From NCBI GenBank assembly GCA_963777725.1, contig CAVZRR010000020.1:186001-250000 (forward strand): a DNA stretch of 64,000 bases. The letters run 5' to 3'. The first letter of the stretch is position 1, and each line of letters opens with the position of its first letter. This stretch comes from RPQJ01 sp963777725. GTDB taxonomy: Bacteria > Pseudomonadota > Gammaproteobacteria > Steroidobacterales > Steroidobacteraceae. A program made the translations under genes and the position numbers. The notes under the pieces were generated by a model, which was not told the DNA's origin, made no database searches, and was given only the letters and a program-made list of their open reading frames with translations. Positions 1 to 9,340 of this stretch are shown here, piece by piece.

Positions 1-1343
1 CACCGTCTCGGGCACGCAGATCTCGAGCGACCCGGGCCGCTGCAACAGCATCACGGTGGTCGGCGGCCAGAACGGCAACCTGGTGACCGGGACGGCGTCG
101 CCCATCGTTCCGCAGCTCGGCTCGCAGCCGTTCCTGCAGGGCACGGGCGTCTACGTTCCGCACGCCAAGGGCCAGGACGCCAGCGACAGCGGCCAGTTCG
201 GCCTCGCGTTCCGATTCCCGATCGAGAAGATCGACACCGAGATCGGCTTGTACGGCATGAACATCCACAGCCGCCTGCCGTTGACGTCGAGCCGCAGTGG
301 CACGAACCCGAACGACCTGCCGGCTCCGATCAAGGCAGCGCTCACGGCGCAGGGCCTGATCGGCTCCGATGCGTACGGCGGTTACTGGAAGAGCCCCACG
401 TCGACGACCCTGTTCCGGAGCCTGTTGCCCGGTCTCGAGAAGGCGATCGAAGGCGCCCTTGCAGCCAACGGCGTCAACTACGACCTGAAGCCCGGCGTCG
501 GCTTCTGGGAGTACCCGGAGGACATCCAGATCTACGGCATCAGCGCCGCGACCAACCTGTTCGGCTGGTCGACGTCGGCCGAGGTGAGCTACCAGATCGA
601 CGTGCCGGTGCAGATCAATGGCAACGATCTCGTCGGCGCCGGCGTGCTCGGCATCGGTCCGTACCGCGACGAGGCACGGATCGTGTCGAATTCGCCCGAG
701 GGCACGTACCTGCAGGGCTGGGATCACTTCGACAAGACTCAGGCGCAGCTGAACGTCGTCAAGACCTTCAGCAACCTGATCGGCGCGCAGACGCTGCTGC
801 TCGTCGGCGAAGTCGGCGGTCAGTGGAACAACATGGATGACTACACGAAGGGCGGCATTCGCTACGGCCGCGGCTTCATGTTCGGTACGGCCTCGAATCC
901 CGCGTACGGTCCGGGCGGCTCGGTCGCTGGCCAGCCCACGCTCGGCGCCGCGAGCCTCGGCAACCTGTGCTCGCCGACGTTCGTCGGTCTTGCCGGTCCC
1001 GGTGGCGAACACGCTGTACAACGCGCAGCCGAACGGTTGCCGCAACGACGGCTTCGTCACCGACATGGCCTGGGGCTACCGGCTGCGCGTCTCGGCGGAC
1101 TACAACAACGTGCGCAACACCGGCGTCACCGTCACGCCGAGCGTGTTCTGGTCGCAGGACGTCGAGGGCGTGTCGATGGACCCGCAGTTCGTCGAGGACC
1201 GCTCGGTGCTCGGCCTGGGCCTCAAGTTCAACTACAACAAGAAGTACGTGCTCGATCTGAACTACGTCGAATACGGCACCAGCCAGTTCGACCCGTTGTT
1301 CGACCGCGACTACTACTCGGCCGCCGTCAGCGTGACGTTCTGA
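1..1343 (+). CDS. DUF1302 family outer-membrane protein (5' partial, one frame break)
   Basis: The start lies upstream of the window; about 447 C-terminal residues are visible, read in frame 2 from base 2. The protein is rich in aromatic and short beta-strand-like segments and ends DYYSAAVSVTF. A terminal Phe is typical of outer-membrane beta-barrels. The reading frame breaks at about 985-1005: frame 2 carries it to SPTFVG and frame 3 resumes with VPVANTLYNAQPNGC, which corresponds to one extra base. DUF1302 proteins are known to sit beside DUF1329, YCF48 and MMPL-type RND genes, as here. The family has no settled biochemical role; export or surface handling of hydrophobic compounds is an inference from this context. 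Confidence 0.85.
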
Positions 1344-1365
1344 TCAGATTCGGGAGAACAGACAG

Positions 1366-2722
1366 ATGAAGAACATGAGCAAGATTCTCGCCTCCGCGGT
1401 GGCGGCTGCGACGTCTGGTCGCATTCGCCACGCCGGCGTCGGCGAAGCTGTCGGATGCCGAGGTCGCGCGGCTCGGCGCCGACCTGACGCCGATGGGCGC
1501 AGAGAAAGCCGGCAACAAGGACGGCACGATTCCGGCCTGGACCGGCGGTCTCTGCGCGCCGCCGTCCGGGTGGTCGGCGGCCAAGGGCTATGTCGATCCA
1601 TTCGCGAGCGACAAGATCAAGTTCACGATCTCCAAGGCGAACCTGAACGAGCACAAGGACAAGCTCACGCCCGGCATGGTCGCGCTGCTCACCAAGCACG
1701 ACGTCGTCAAGATGAACGTCTACGAGACGCGGCGCACGGCGTGCTATCCGCAGGCGGTCTACGACGAGGTCAAGGCGCTGGCGTCGAAGATCGAGTTGCA
1801 GGGTTTCGGCATCTCGGGCGGCCGCTCGGCCGTGCCGTTCCCGATCCCGAAGACCGGCCTCGAGGTGATGTGGAACCATCAGCAGCGCTACCTCGGCGGC
1901 GGCCTCGATCGTGACTACCACAGCTTCCCGGTGCGGGCGAACGGCGACTTCTACAAGATCGGCGCCCACGAGTACCGGATCTTCAACGCGAACCTCGACC
2001 AGCCGCAGGACAACCTGCTGCTCGCGTTCCAGTCGCGCTTCACGGCGCCGGCGACGCTCGAGGGCACGGTGTTCCTGGTGCACGAGCCGCTCGACCAGGT
2101 CAAGCAGTCACGCTCCGCGTGGATCTACAACGCGGGCCAGCGCCGCGTGCGCCGCGCGCCCGACCTCGCGTACGACAACTTCACGGACGGCACCGAAGGC
2201 ATGCGTACCTCGGACCAGTTCGACGCGTGGAACGGCGCGCCGGACCGCTACGACTGGAAGCTGATCGGCAGGAAGGAAATCTACGTCCCGTACAACTCGT
2301 TCAAGTTGGCGGACAAGGGCCTCAAGTACAAGGAGAACATCGTCCAGAAGACGACGCCGAATCCCGACCTGCTGCGCTTCGAGCTGCACCGGGTCTGGGA
2401 GGTCGAGGCGAACCTGAAGGCCGGCAGCAAGCACATCTACGGCAAGCGCGTCTTCTTCCTCGACGAGGACACCTGGACGGTCGTCTACGAGGACGCCTAC
2501 GACACCCGCAAGCAACTGTGGCGCGTCGGCGTGCACCCGATGATCCAGTTCTATGACGCGAAGGTGCCCTGGTACCGTGCCAACATCTGGTTCGACCTGA
2601 ACAGCTCGAGCTACTACCTCGCGGGCCTCGACAACGAGATCAAGACGGCGTGGAAGTTCGGCGAGAAGGGCAAGTGGGGCGACTTCCAGCCCGACGCGCT
2701 GCGTCGCATCGGCACGAAGTGA
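1366..2722 (+). CDS. DUF1329 family protein (frame break in signal peptide)
   Basis: About 450 residues. The mature part (GADLTPMGAEKAGNKDGTIP onward) is a clear DUF1329 protein, a family with a LolA-like fold predicted to be periplasmic or outer-membrane associated. The apparent in-frame ATG at 1493 is too late. A start at 1366 (MKNMSKILASAVAAA) followed by LVAFATPASA in the next frame rebuilds a normal Sec signal peptide, so one extra base (probably a T) lies at about 1405-1420. It follows the DUF1302 gene by 22 bp and is almost certainly co-transcribed with it. The pairing with DUF1302 suggests the two act together, possibly on a lipophilic cargo (inference). Confidence 0.85.
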
Positions 2723-2768
2723 GCCGCTGCAGATCGAAGACGATGATCTGATGCAATGATTGGTCGCG

Positions 2769-2797
2769 CCGCCCCGGACCCCTTGGTGCCGGGGCGG
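2769..2797. repeat. GC hairpin between DUF1329 and YCF48 genes
   Basis: A 9-bp perfect stem (CCGCCCCGG / CCGGGGCGG) with an 11-nt loop lies in the 133-bp gap before the next start. No U-tract follows, so it is more likely an mRNA-stabilising or attenuating hairpin than a full terminator. Confidence 0.45.
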
Positions 2798-2855
2798 TGA
2801 CGACCGCAGCCAGAGCGAGCGCCGTCGCTCGCCAGGACGGACGGGGAGGTCCTCC

Positions 2856-3821
2856 ATGAAGACTTGGGCTAAGGCAGCGTGCCTGATCGCAGGCGCGGGC
2901 CTTTCGTTCGCGCTCGTCGCACAACAACCTGGCGGCACGCGCCCCGGGGTCGTCGTCGACATCAATCCCGGCCGCATCATCCTGATGGACATCACGCGGG
3001 CGGGCAAACGCCTGGTGACCGTCGGTGAGCGCGGCTTCACGCTGGTGTCGGATGACGACGGGCAGTCATGGCGCGCGGTCGCGACTCCGGTGACGCGCTC
3101 GCTGACGCGCGTCGCGTTCGAGAACGACAAGCTCGGTGTCGCGGTGGGCCATGGCGGCTCGATCGTCCGCACCGAGGACGGCGGCGAGACCTGGGCGGCC
3201 GTCGCAGTCGAAGAGGCCGGCCTCGATTCACTGCTCGGTGTCACCAGTCTCGGCAATCGCCGATTCGCGGCCTACGGCGCCTTCGGGCTGTATTTCACGT
3301 CCGAGGACGGAGGCGCCAGCTGGGAGCGCCGCACGGTCATCTCGGAGGAGTTCGAGAATCACATCTCGCAGGTGATTGCGGCCAACGGTGTGCTGTGGCT
3401 CGTTTCCGAGTACGGCACACTCGCGCGCTCCGAGGACGGCGGGCTGACCTGGATCGAGGTCGAGTCGCCGTACCAGGGATCGTTCTTCGGCGCAGTGACG
3501 GCGCGCGACGGCGTGATGCTGATCTTCGGCATGCGCGGCAATATCTTTCGCACGGCGGACGGCGGTGTCACCTGGCAGACCATCGAGTCTGGGACGCACA
3601 CCGCCTTCAACGGTGGCACGGTGCTGTCCGACGGTCGCATCGTGCTGGTCGGCAATTCCGGCCTGGTGGCCGAGAGCACCGACAATGGCGCGACGTTCCA
3701 GATCCAGTGGTCATCGGCGGGCCGCGGCTTCGCGGCCGTGGCCGAGGTGCCGGGCGGCCTGGTCGTCGCCGGCGAAAGCGGCGTCAGGCGGCTGGATCCC
3801 TCGACCTTGGCGAGCAAATAG
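2856..3821 (+). CDS. YCF48-like (BNR) beta-propeller protein, exported
   Basis: 321 residues. I chose ATG 2856 because a strong GGGGAGGT lies just upstream and the protein then opens with a signal peptide (MKTWAKAACLIAGAGLSFAL, then VAQQ). The body repeats BNR/YCF48 blades such as SDDDGQSWRAV, TEDGGETWAAV, SEDGGASWERR, SEDGGLTWIEV and TADGGVTWQTI, at roughly 40-residue spacing. YCF48 propellers are assembly or scaffold factors in photosystem II. In proteobacteria they recur next to MMPL-type RND transporters, as here, where the next gene starts 30 bp downstream. A periplasmic partner or adaptor for that pump is the likeliest role, inferred from context. Confidence 0.85.
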   Translation: MKTWAKAACLIAGAGLSFALVAQQPGGTRPGVVVDINPGRIILMDITRAGKRLVTVGERGFTLVSDDDGQSWRAVATPVTRSLTRVAFENDKLGVAVGHGGSIVRTEDGGETWAAVAVEEAGLDSLLGVTSLGNRRFAAYGAFGLYFTSEDGGASWERRTVISEEFENHISQVIAANGVLWLVSEYGTLARSEDGGLTWIEVESPYQGSFFGAVTARDGVMLIFGMRGNIFRTADGGVTWQTIESGTHTAFNGGTVLSDGRIVLVGNSGLVAESTDNGATFQIQWSSAGRGFAAVAEVPGGLVVAGESGVRRLDPSTLASK

Positions 3822-3851
3822 AGCATTCCGGCCCTCCCGGGAATACACATC

Positions 3852-6275
3852 ATGGCGAACGAACCCAACGTCCTCGCGAGCGGCGACCACGAAATCGAGC
3901 GGCAGGAATTCAGGCAGGACTGGATCGGCAAGATCTCCTACTGGATCTTCCACCACCGGCGCTGGCTGCTGATCCTGTTCATCCTGATCACGATCGTGCT
4001 GGGCGCGCTGGCGAGCCAGCTGCGCGTGCAAGCCGGGTTCACCAAGATGATCCCGCTCAACCACCCGTACATGGCGACGTTCCTGCAGTACCAGCAGGAT
4101 TTCGGCGGCGCCAACAAGGTCGTCGTCGCGCTCAAGAACCAGAACGGCGACATCTTCGAGAAGGAGTTCATGGAGACGCTCCGCCAGGTGACGGAGGAAG
4201 TCTTCTACCTGAAGGGCGCCGAACGCAGCTCGGTGACGTCGCTCTTCACGCCGAACGTCCGTTACAACGAGGTCGTCGAGGACGGCTTCCGCGGTGGCAA
4301 CATCGTCTCGGCCGATTTCGCCGGCACGGATGAGCAACTGGCGCTCGTGCGCGAGAACCTGCTCAAGTCAGACTGGGTGGGGCGCATCGTCGCGAACGAC
4401 CAGAGCGCGGCCATGGTGGTCGCGACCCTGATGGAGAACGACCCGGAGACCGGCGAGCGCCTCGACCTGCAGGAAGTCGCCAAGGCGCTCGAAGCGATCC
4501 GCGGCAAGTACGAGAAGGATGGCACCACGGTGCACATCATCGGCTTCGCCAAGGCGATGGGCGACATCGCGCAAGGTGCCGCCGGCGTGCTGATCTTCTT
4601 TGGCGTGGCCTTCGTGGTCACGTCGATCCTGCTCTACTGGTACTCGGGGTCGCTGATGCTGACCTCGCTCGCGCTGATCTGCGCGATCGTGCCGGTGATC
4701 TGGCTGCTCGGGCTGCTGCCGGTCTTCGGGCTCGGGCTCGACCCGATGTCGATCCTGGTGCCGTTCCTGATCTTCTCGATCGCCGTCTCGCACGCCGTGC
4801 AGATGACGAACGCCTGGAAGCTCGAAACGCTGCACGGCGCCGACGGCGTCACGGCCTCGACGCACTCGTTCGAGAAGCTGTTCATCCCGGGCGCCACCGC
4901 GTTGCTCGCGAACGCGTTCGGTTTCATGGTGATCGCGTTCGTCGACATCGAGATCGTGCGCGAGCTGGCCTACACGGCGACGATCGGCGTCACGGTGATG
5001 ATCATCACCAACAAGATGCTGCTGCCGATCCTGCTGTCGTACTACAAGTTCTCGCCTGAGGCGGCGAAGAAGCTGTCGGGCAAGGAGACGGCCGGCGACT
5101 GGCTGTGGGAGAAGCTCGGGCCGCTCGCGACCCCGCGCACGGCGTGGGTCGTGCTGCTTGCCGCCCTCGTGCTGCTGGGTTTCGGCATCTCGCAGGCGCG
5201 ACACCGCCACATCGGCGATCTCGGCACGGGCGTCCCGGAGCTGAAGCCCGACGCGCGCTACAACCTCGACGTCGAGATGATCGTCAGCCACTTCGCGATC
5301 GGCGTCGACAACCTGCAGATCATCGCCGAGGCCAAGGCCAAGGACGACGAAGACTCGCCGTGCGTCGATCGCGAGGTCATGGAGCGGGTCGAGGACTTCG
5401 AGTTCCAGATGCGCCAGATCGAGGGCGTGGCGACGGTGCGCAGCCTGTCGGGCTTCGTCAAGTCGATGACGCAGTCGTTCGCGGAAACCTTCGCGCGCTG
5501 GCGCATGCTGCCGGAGTCGCGCGCGCAGATCGCACAGGGCGTCGGCTACGCGACGCGCCTCGGCAACGAGTTCATGGATTCGCGCTGCACGGCGATGCCG
5601 ATCAATATCTACACGGTCGACCACCAGGCCACGACGATCTCGCGGATCGTGGACCGGATCCACGCGTTCAACGAAGCGGGCGGCGGCACCGACCGGATCC
5701 AGTTCCGGCTCGCGAGCGGCAACGTCGGCGTCATGGCGGCCACCAACGAAGCGGTGCACGCGGCCGACAAGTGGGTCAACCTCGCGCTGTTCATCTCGGT
5801 CGGCATCCTGTGCCTGATGACGTTCCGGTCGTTCAGGTTGACGCTGTGCGTGATCATTCCGCTCGCACTGGTCACGGTGCTGTGCAACGCGCTGATGGCG
5901 ATGCTCGACATCGGCCTCAAGGTGAACACGCTGCCGGTCGTCGCACTCGGCGTGGGTGTCGGTGTCGACTACGGCATCTACCTGTTCGAGCGCATCAAGC
6001 ACGAGATGCAGGAAGGCATGACGCTGGTCGAAGCGTACGTCGCGGCGCTCAAGCAGCGTGGTACCGCATCGCTTTTCACCGCGGTGACGATGACGATCTC
6101 GGTGGCGACCTGGTATTTCTCGGCGCTCAAGTTCCAGGCCGACATGGGCATCCTGCTCGCGTTCATGTTCCTGGTGAACGTGTTCGGCGCGATCCTGCTG
6201 GCGCCGGCGCTGGCGGCCTACCTCGTCAAGGACGACCGCTTCGCGAAGGGTGGGCACAAGGCCGCCAAGGCTTGA
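3852..6275 (+). CDS. RND superfamily MMPL-type transporter
   Basis: 807 residues with the RND layout. There is an N-terminal TM helix (about 35-58), a periplasmic domain, a first helix bundle (about 235-400), TM7 near 425-445, a second periplasmic domain, and a second bundle from about 620 to the end. The sequence VVALGVGVGVDYGIYLFER in the second bundle fits the conserved TM10 Asp region used in proton coupling. The protein is shorter than tripartite HAE-type pumps and belongs with MMPL/hydrophobe-type transporters that act on lipids or sterol-like compounds. It follows the YCF48 gene by 30 bp. Its stop overlaps the putative TTG start of the next gene. Confidence 0.9.
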   Translation: MANEPNVLASGDHEIERQEFRQDWIGKISYWIFHHRRWLLILFILITIVLGALASQLRVQAGFTKMIPLNHPYMATFLQYQQDFGGANKVVVALKNQNGDIFEKEFMETLRQVTEEVFYLKGAERSSVTSLFTPNVRYNEVVEDGFRGGNIVSADFAGTDEQLALVRENLLKSDWVGRIVANDQSAAMVVATLMENDPETGERLDLQEVAKALEAIRGKYEKDGTTVHIIGFAKAMGDIAQGAAGVLIFFGVAFVVTSILLYWYSGSLMLTSLALICAIVPVIWLLGLLPVFGLGLDPMSILVPFLIFSIAVSHAVQMTNAWKLETLHGADGVTASTHSFEKLFIPGATALLANAFGFMVIAFVDIEIVRELAYTATIGVTVMIITNKMLLPILLSYYKFSPEAAKKLSGKETAGDWLWEKLGPLATPRTAWVVLLAALVLLGFGISQARHRHIGDLGTGVPELKPDARYNLDVEMIVSHFAIGVDNLQIIAEAKAKDDEDSPCVDREVMERVEDFEFQMRQIEGVATVRSLSGFVKSMTQSFAETFARWRMLPESRAQIAQGVGYATRLGNEFMDSRCTAMPINIYTVDHQATTISRIVDRIHAFNEAGGGTDRIQFRLASGNVGVMAATNEAVHAADKWVNLALFISVGILCLMTFRSFRLTLCVIIPLALVTVLCNALMAMLDIGLKVNTLPVVALGVGVGVDYGIYLFERIKHEMQEGMTLVEAYVAALKQRGTASLFTAVTMTISVATWYFSALKFQADMGILLAFMFLVNVFGAILLAPALAAYLVKDDRFAKGGHKAAKA

Positions 6276-7573
6276 CCGATCCCCTGGCCCGGCCGCTGCG
6301 CCTGCCCTGCGGCGCAGTGCTGCCCAATCGGCTCTGCAAGGCGGCGATGACGGAGGGCGTGGCCGACGCGCTGCTGCGCGCCACGCCGCGCCACGAGACG
6401 CTATACCGGGGCTGGAGCGCGGGCGGCGCCGGATTGCTGCTCACCGGCAACGTCCAGATCGATCGTCACGATCTCGAGCGACCGGGCAACGTCGCGATCG
6501 ACGTGTCGGATCCGCGCACGACCTCGCCCGAAGCCCGCGAGCGACTGGCCGCGTGGGCCCGTGCGGGGACGACGGCCGGCAACCACCTCTGGATGCAGAT
6601 TTCCCATGCCGGGCGGCAGTCACCCTGGTACGTGACGCGCCGTCCTCGCGCGCCTTCGGCCGTGCAGCTGCAGTTGCTGGGCAACTATGCCAAGCCGGTC
6701 CCGCTCACCGAAGACGAGATCGTCGAGTTGATCGCCCGCTTCGCGGCCGCCGCGGTCGTGGCGCGCGAAACCGGCTTCACCGGCGTGCAGGTGCACGGCG
6801 CGCACGGGTACCTGATCAGCTCTTTCCTCTCGCCGGTGACGAATCGCCGCACCGATGCGTGGGGTGGCTCGCTCGAGAATCGGGCGCGGTTCCTGCTGGA
6901 GACGGTGCGCGCGGTGCGCCGGGCTGTCGGTGCCGATTTTCCGGTTGCGTTGAAGCTGAATTCCGACGACTTCCGCAAGGGTGGCTTCTCGCATGCCGAG
7001 TGCCTCGAGGTCGTGCGCTGGCTCAATGACGAAACGCTCGACCTGCTCGAGATTTCGGGCGGGAGCTACGAGCAACCCCGCTTGATCGGCGCCGAGGGAC
7101 GCGCCGAGGATGCCGTGGCCGTGCGGCCGAGCACCCGGGCACGCGAGGCGTATTTTCTCGACTATGCGACCGCAATCCGCAAGGTGGCGCGGATGCCGCT
7201 GATGGTCACCGGCGGGTTCCGCACGCGGGCCGCGATGGAAGCCGCGCTCGGTTCCGGGGACTGCGACATGATCGGCATCGGCCGGCCGTTGTGCTGGCAG
7301 CCCGACTTTCCGCGCCGGTTGCTGTCGCGCGAGGTGGACGGCATCGAGCGGATCGAGGATCGGCTGAAGTTCGCCCAGCGCGGCTGGCGGTCGCCCGCGA
7401 GCCCGCTGCTGCCGGTCAAGGTGCTTAACACGTTCGGCGCCCAGTCCTGGTACTACTGCCAGCTGTTCCGGCTCGCCGACGGCCAGCCCGCCGACCTCGA
7501 GCGCGGCATGCTCTCCACGCTGGTCGAGTATCTCGGCGACGAGTTGCGCACCGCCCGGCGGCTGACCGGCTAA
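6272..7573 (+). CDS. NADH:flavin oxidoreductase, Old Yellow Enzyme family
   Basis: About 433 residues. There is no suitable ATG; a TTG at 6272 overlaps the previous stop (TTGA) and gives an N-terminus (TDPLARPLRLPCGAVLPNRL) that matches the family up to the LPNRLCKAAMTEG flavin-site motif. The active-site HGAHGYLISSFLSP, the NRRTDAWGGSLENR segment and the C-terminal phosphate-binding MVTGGFRTR / MIGIGRPL are all present, so an FMN TIM barrel is expected. Family members reduce activated C=C bonds of enones or dienoyl-CoAs. Overlap with the RND gene suggests the reductase acts on the same class of hydrophobic compound. Substrate unknown. Confidence 0.88.
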   Translation: MTDPLARPLRLPCGAVLPNRLCKAAMTEGVADALLRATPRHETLYRGWSAGGAGLLLTGNVQIDRHDLERPGNVAIDVSDPRTTSPEARERLAAWARAGTTAGNHLWMQISHAGRQSPWYVTRRPRAPSAVQLQLLGNYAKPVPLTEDEIVELIARFAAAAVVARETGFTGVQVHGAHGYLISSFLSPVTNRRTDAWGGSLENRARFLLETVRAVRRAVGADFPVALKLNSDDFRKGGFSHAECLEVVRWLNDETLDLLEISGGSYEQPRLIGAEGRAEDAVAVRPSTRAREAYFLDYATAIRKVARMPLMVTGGFRTRAAMEAALGSGDCDMIGIGRPLCWQPDFPRRLLSREVDGIERIEDRLKFAQRGWRSPASPLLPVKVLNTFGAQSWYYCQLFRLADGQPADLERGMLSTLVEYLGDELRTARRLTG

Positions 7574-8442
7574 CCGGTGCCGATCCACCCCGATCCACCG
7601 ATCCAGTCGACGGCGAGTTCGGCAATGCGCGCGGGTCGTTCCAGCGGCAGCCAGTGACCGGCGCCCTCGATGCGCTCGTAGCGCCAGGGCGCGTCCATCC
7701 GACGTGACGACCGCCGCATCTGGTCCTCTGCGAGGCAATGGTCGTCGCTGCTCCAGATGCCGAGCGTCGGCACGCGGCACTGGGGCCAGGATCGAAGCAG
7801 CGCGGGCAGCAGGTTCGCGCGGTACCAGTTGAGTCCGGCCGTGAGCCTCCCGGGGCGCGCGAGGTCGCGCACGCAGCCGGCCGCAGCCGGATGCTGCCGC
7901 AGCCAGTGCCGCAGGTGCGCACCGTCGTCGCGCATCAGCCAGCGCTCGGCGAACCCGCTGAACTGCCAGCCGATCGTGTACAGCCCCTTGCGTTTCTGCT
8001 CGAGGCCGGCCAGCGCGTACTCGCGCGGATGACCGACCGAGATCACGACGCTCGAGCGCACCAGGGCGGGCTGCGTCATTGCGAGGCACCAGGCGAGCAC
8101 CGCCCCCCAGTCATGGCCGACCAGGTGCACCGGTCCCTGCACGTCCAGCGCGCGCAGCAACCCGGTGAGATCGCCGAGCAAGCGATCGATCGCAAAATGC
8201 CGGCGGCCGACCGGGGCGTCCGATTCGCCGAAGCCACGCAGGTCCGGCGCGATGACTTGAAATCCGGCCGCCGCGATGCGCGGCGCCACGGCCTCCCAGA
8301 GCCGCAACGAGTCCGGAAAGCCATGCAGCAGCAGCGCCGGCGGCCCGGCACCGATCCGCGCGACGTTGATCGTCAGATCGCCGACCCGCACGCGGCGGGC
8401 GCTCTCCCGGAACATCCGGGCGTCTACGGTGGTCTGATGCAT
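7570..8442 (-). CDS. alpha/beta hydrolase, epoxide hydrolase/haloalkane dehalogenase-like
   Basis: 290 residues. The core motifs are ALLLHGFPDS (oxyanion HG), VIAPDLRGFGESD, and the nucleophile elbow LVGHDWGA, where Asp rather than Ser is expected to be the nucleophile, as in epoxide hydrolases and dehalogenases. SSDDHCL supplies a late acidic residue and GAGHWLPLE the catalytic His. It overlaps the end of the convergent oxidoreductase gene by 4 bp and is divergent from the M48 peptidase gene, with about 70 bp between starts. No signal peptide, so cytoplasmic. An epoxide substrate is the best family-based guess. Confidence 0.85.
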   Translation of the reverse strand: MHQTTVDARMFRESARRVRVGDLTINVARIGAGPPALLLHGFPDSLRLWEAVAPRIAAAGFQVIAPDLRGFGESDAPVGRRHFAIDRLLGDLTGLLRALDVQGPVHLVGHDWGAVLAWCLAMTQPALVRSSVVISVGHPREYALAGLEQKRKGLYTIGWQFSGFAERWLMRDDGAHLRHWLRQHPAAAGCVRDLARPGRLTAGLNWYRANLLPALLRSWPQCRVPTLGIWSSDDHCLAEDQMRRSSRRMDAPWRYERIEGAGHWLPLERPARIAELAVDWIGGSGWIGTG

Positions 8443-8515
8443 CGTTGGCCAAGCTTACCGTGACCGGTCATCATTCGGCTCCGTGAACGCCGGCGTCCCC
8501 GGCAGGGATGGCAGG

Positions 8516-9340
8516 ATGTTGAAAAAGCCCTCGCTCGCACTGCTGATCGCGGCCGCAGTGACCGCCTGCGCAACGAGCCCCACGGGCCGCACGCAGCTGA
8601 TGCTGGTCTCCGAGCAGCAGGCCATCAGCGCATCGCGCCAGGCGTACGTCCAGGAGATCGGCAAGTACCGAGACCAGGGCAAGCTCGTCACCGATCCGCG
8701 ACTGCTGCGGCGTGTCGAGGTCATCACGGAGAGGCTGGTCGCCCAAGCCGTGAAAATGCGCCCCGAGACCGCGAAGTGGGACTGGAGCGTGCAGGTCATC
8801 GACGAGCCAAAGGCCGTCAACGCCTGGTGCATGGCGGGTGGCCGGATGGCGATCTACACGGGCCTGATCCAGAAGATCGACCCGACGGACGACGAGCTGG
8901 CGCAGGTCATGGCCCACGAGATCGCGCACGCACTTGCGAATCACACCGCCGAGCGCATGTCCGTCGCGATGGCGAGCCAGGCCGGCGTGCTGGCCGCGGG
9001 CATCCTGTCCGACCAGCCGGGACAGACGATGGTGCTGGCGGCGACGGCGGCCAAGCTCGCCGTCGACCTGCCGAACAGCCGGACCGCCGAGACCGAGGCC
9101 GACCGAATCGGCATCGAACTCGCCGCCAAGGCCGGCTTCGACCCGCGCGCGGCCGTGACGTTGTGGCAGAAGATGGGTGCCGTCGGCGGTGGCAAGGCCC
9201 CGCCCGCGTTCCTGAGCACGCACCCGAGCGATACGCAGCGCAAGGATCGGCTGAATGCGCTGGTGCCGAAAATGCTGCCGTACTACCAGGCGCCGGGGGC
9301 GCGACCGTCGCATCCGGTGCGCATCGGCGGGGCGGCCTGA
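8516..9340 (+). CDS. M48 family metalloprotease, predicted lipoprotein
   Basis: 274 residues from ATG 8516. An in-frame upstream codon at 8483 would put eleven charged residues ahead of the signal, so the later start is preferred. MLKKPSLALLIAAAVTAC is a lipoprotein signal with the lipobox Cys. The zinc site is HEIAH in MAHEIAHALANH, with the third ligand in TEADRIGIELAAKAG. This matches the BepA/LoiP-type periplasmic M48 proteases involved in outer-membrane protein quality control. The downstream S9 peptidase overlaps it by TGATG, so the two are translationally coupled. Confidence 0.9.
   Translation: MLKKPSLALLIAAAVTACATSPTGRTQLMLVSEQQAISASRQAYVQEIGKYRDQGKLVTDPRLLRRVEVITERLVAQAVKMRPETAKWDWSVQVIDEPKAVNAWCMAGGRMAIYTGLIQKIDPTDDELAQVMAHEIAHALANHTAERMSVAMASQAGVLAAGILSDQPGQTMVLAATAAKLAVDLPNSRTAETEADRIGIELAAKAGFDPRAAVTLWQKMGAVGGGKAPPAFLSTHPSDTQRKDRLNALVPKMLPYYQAPGARPSHPVRIGGAA

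Noticed and set aside
4368..6257. An antisense open frame of 629 codons opposite the MMPL-type transporter
   Set aside because: Same cause: His/Arg/Asp-rich shadow with no motif, start site or Shine-Dalgarno.
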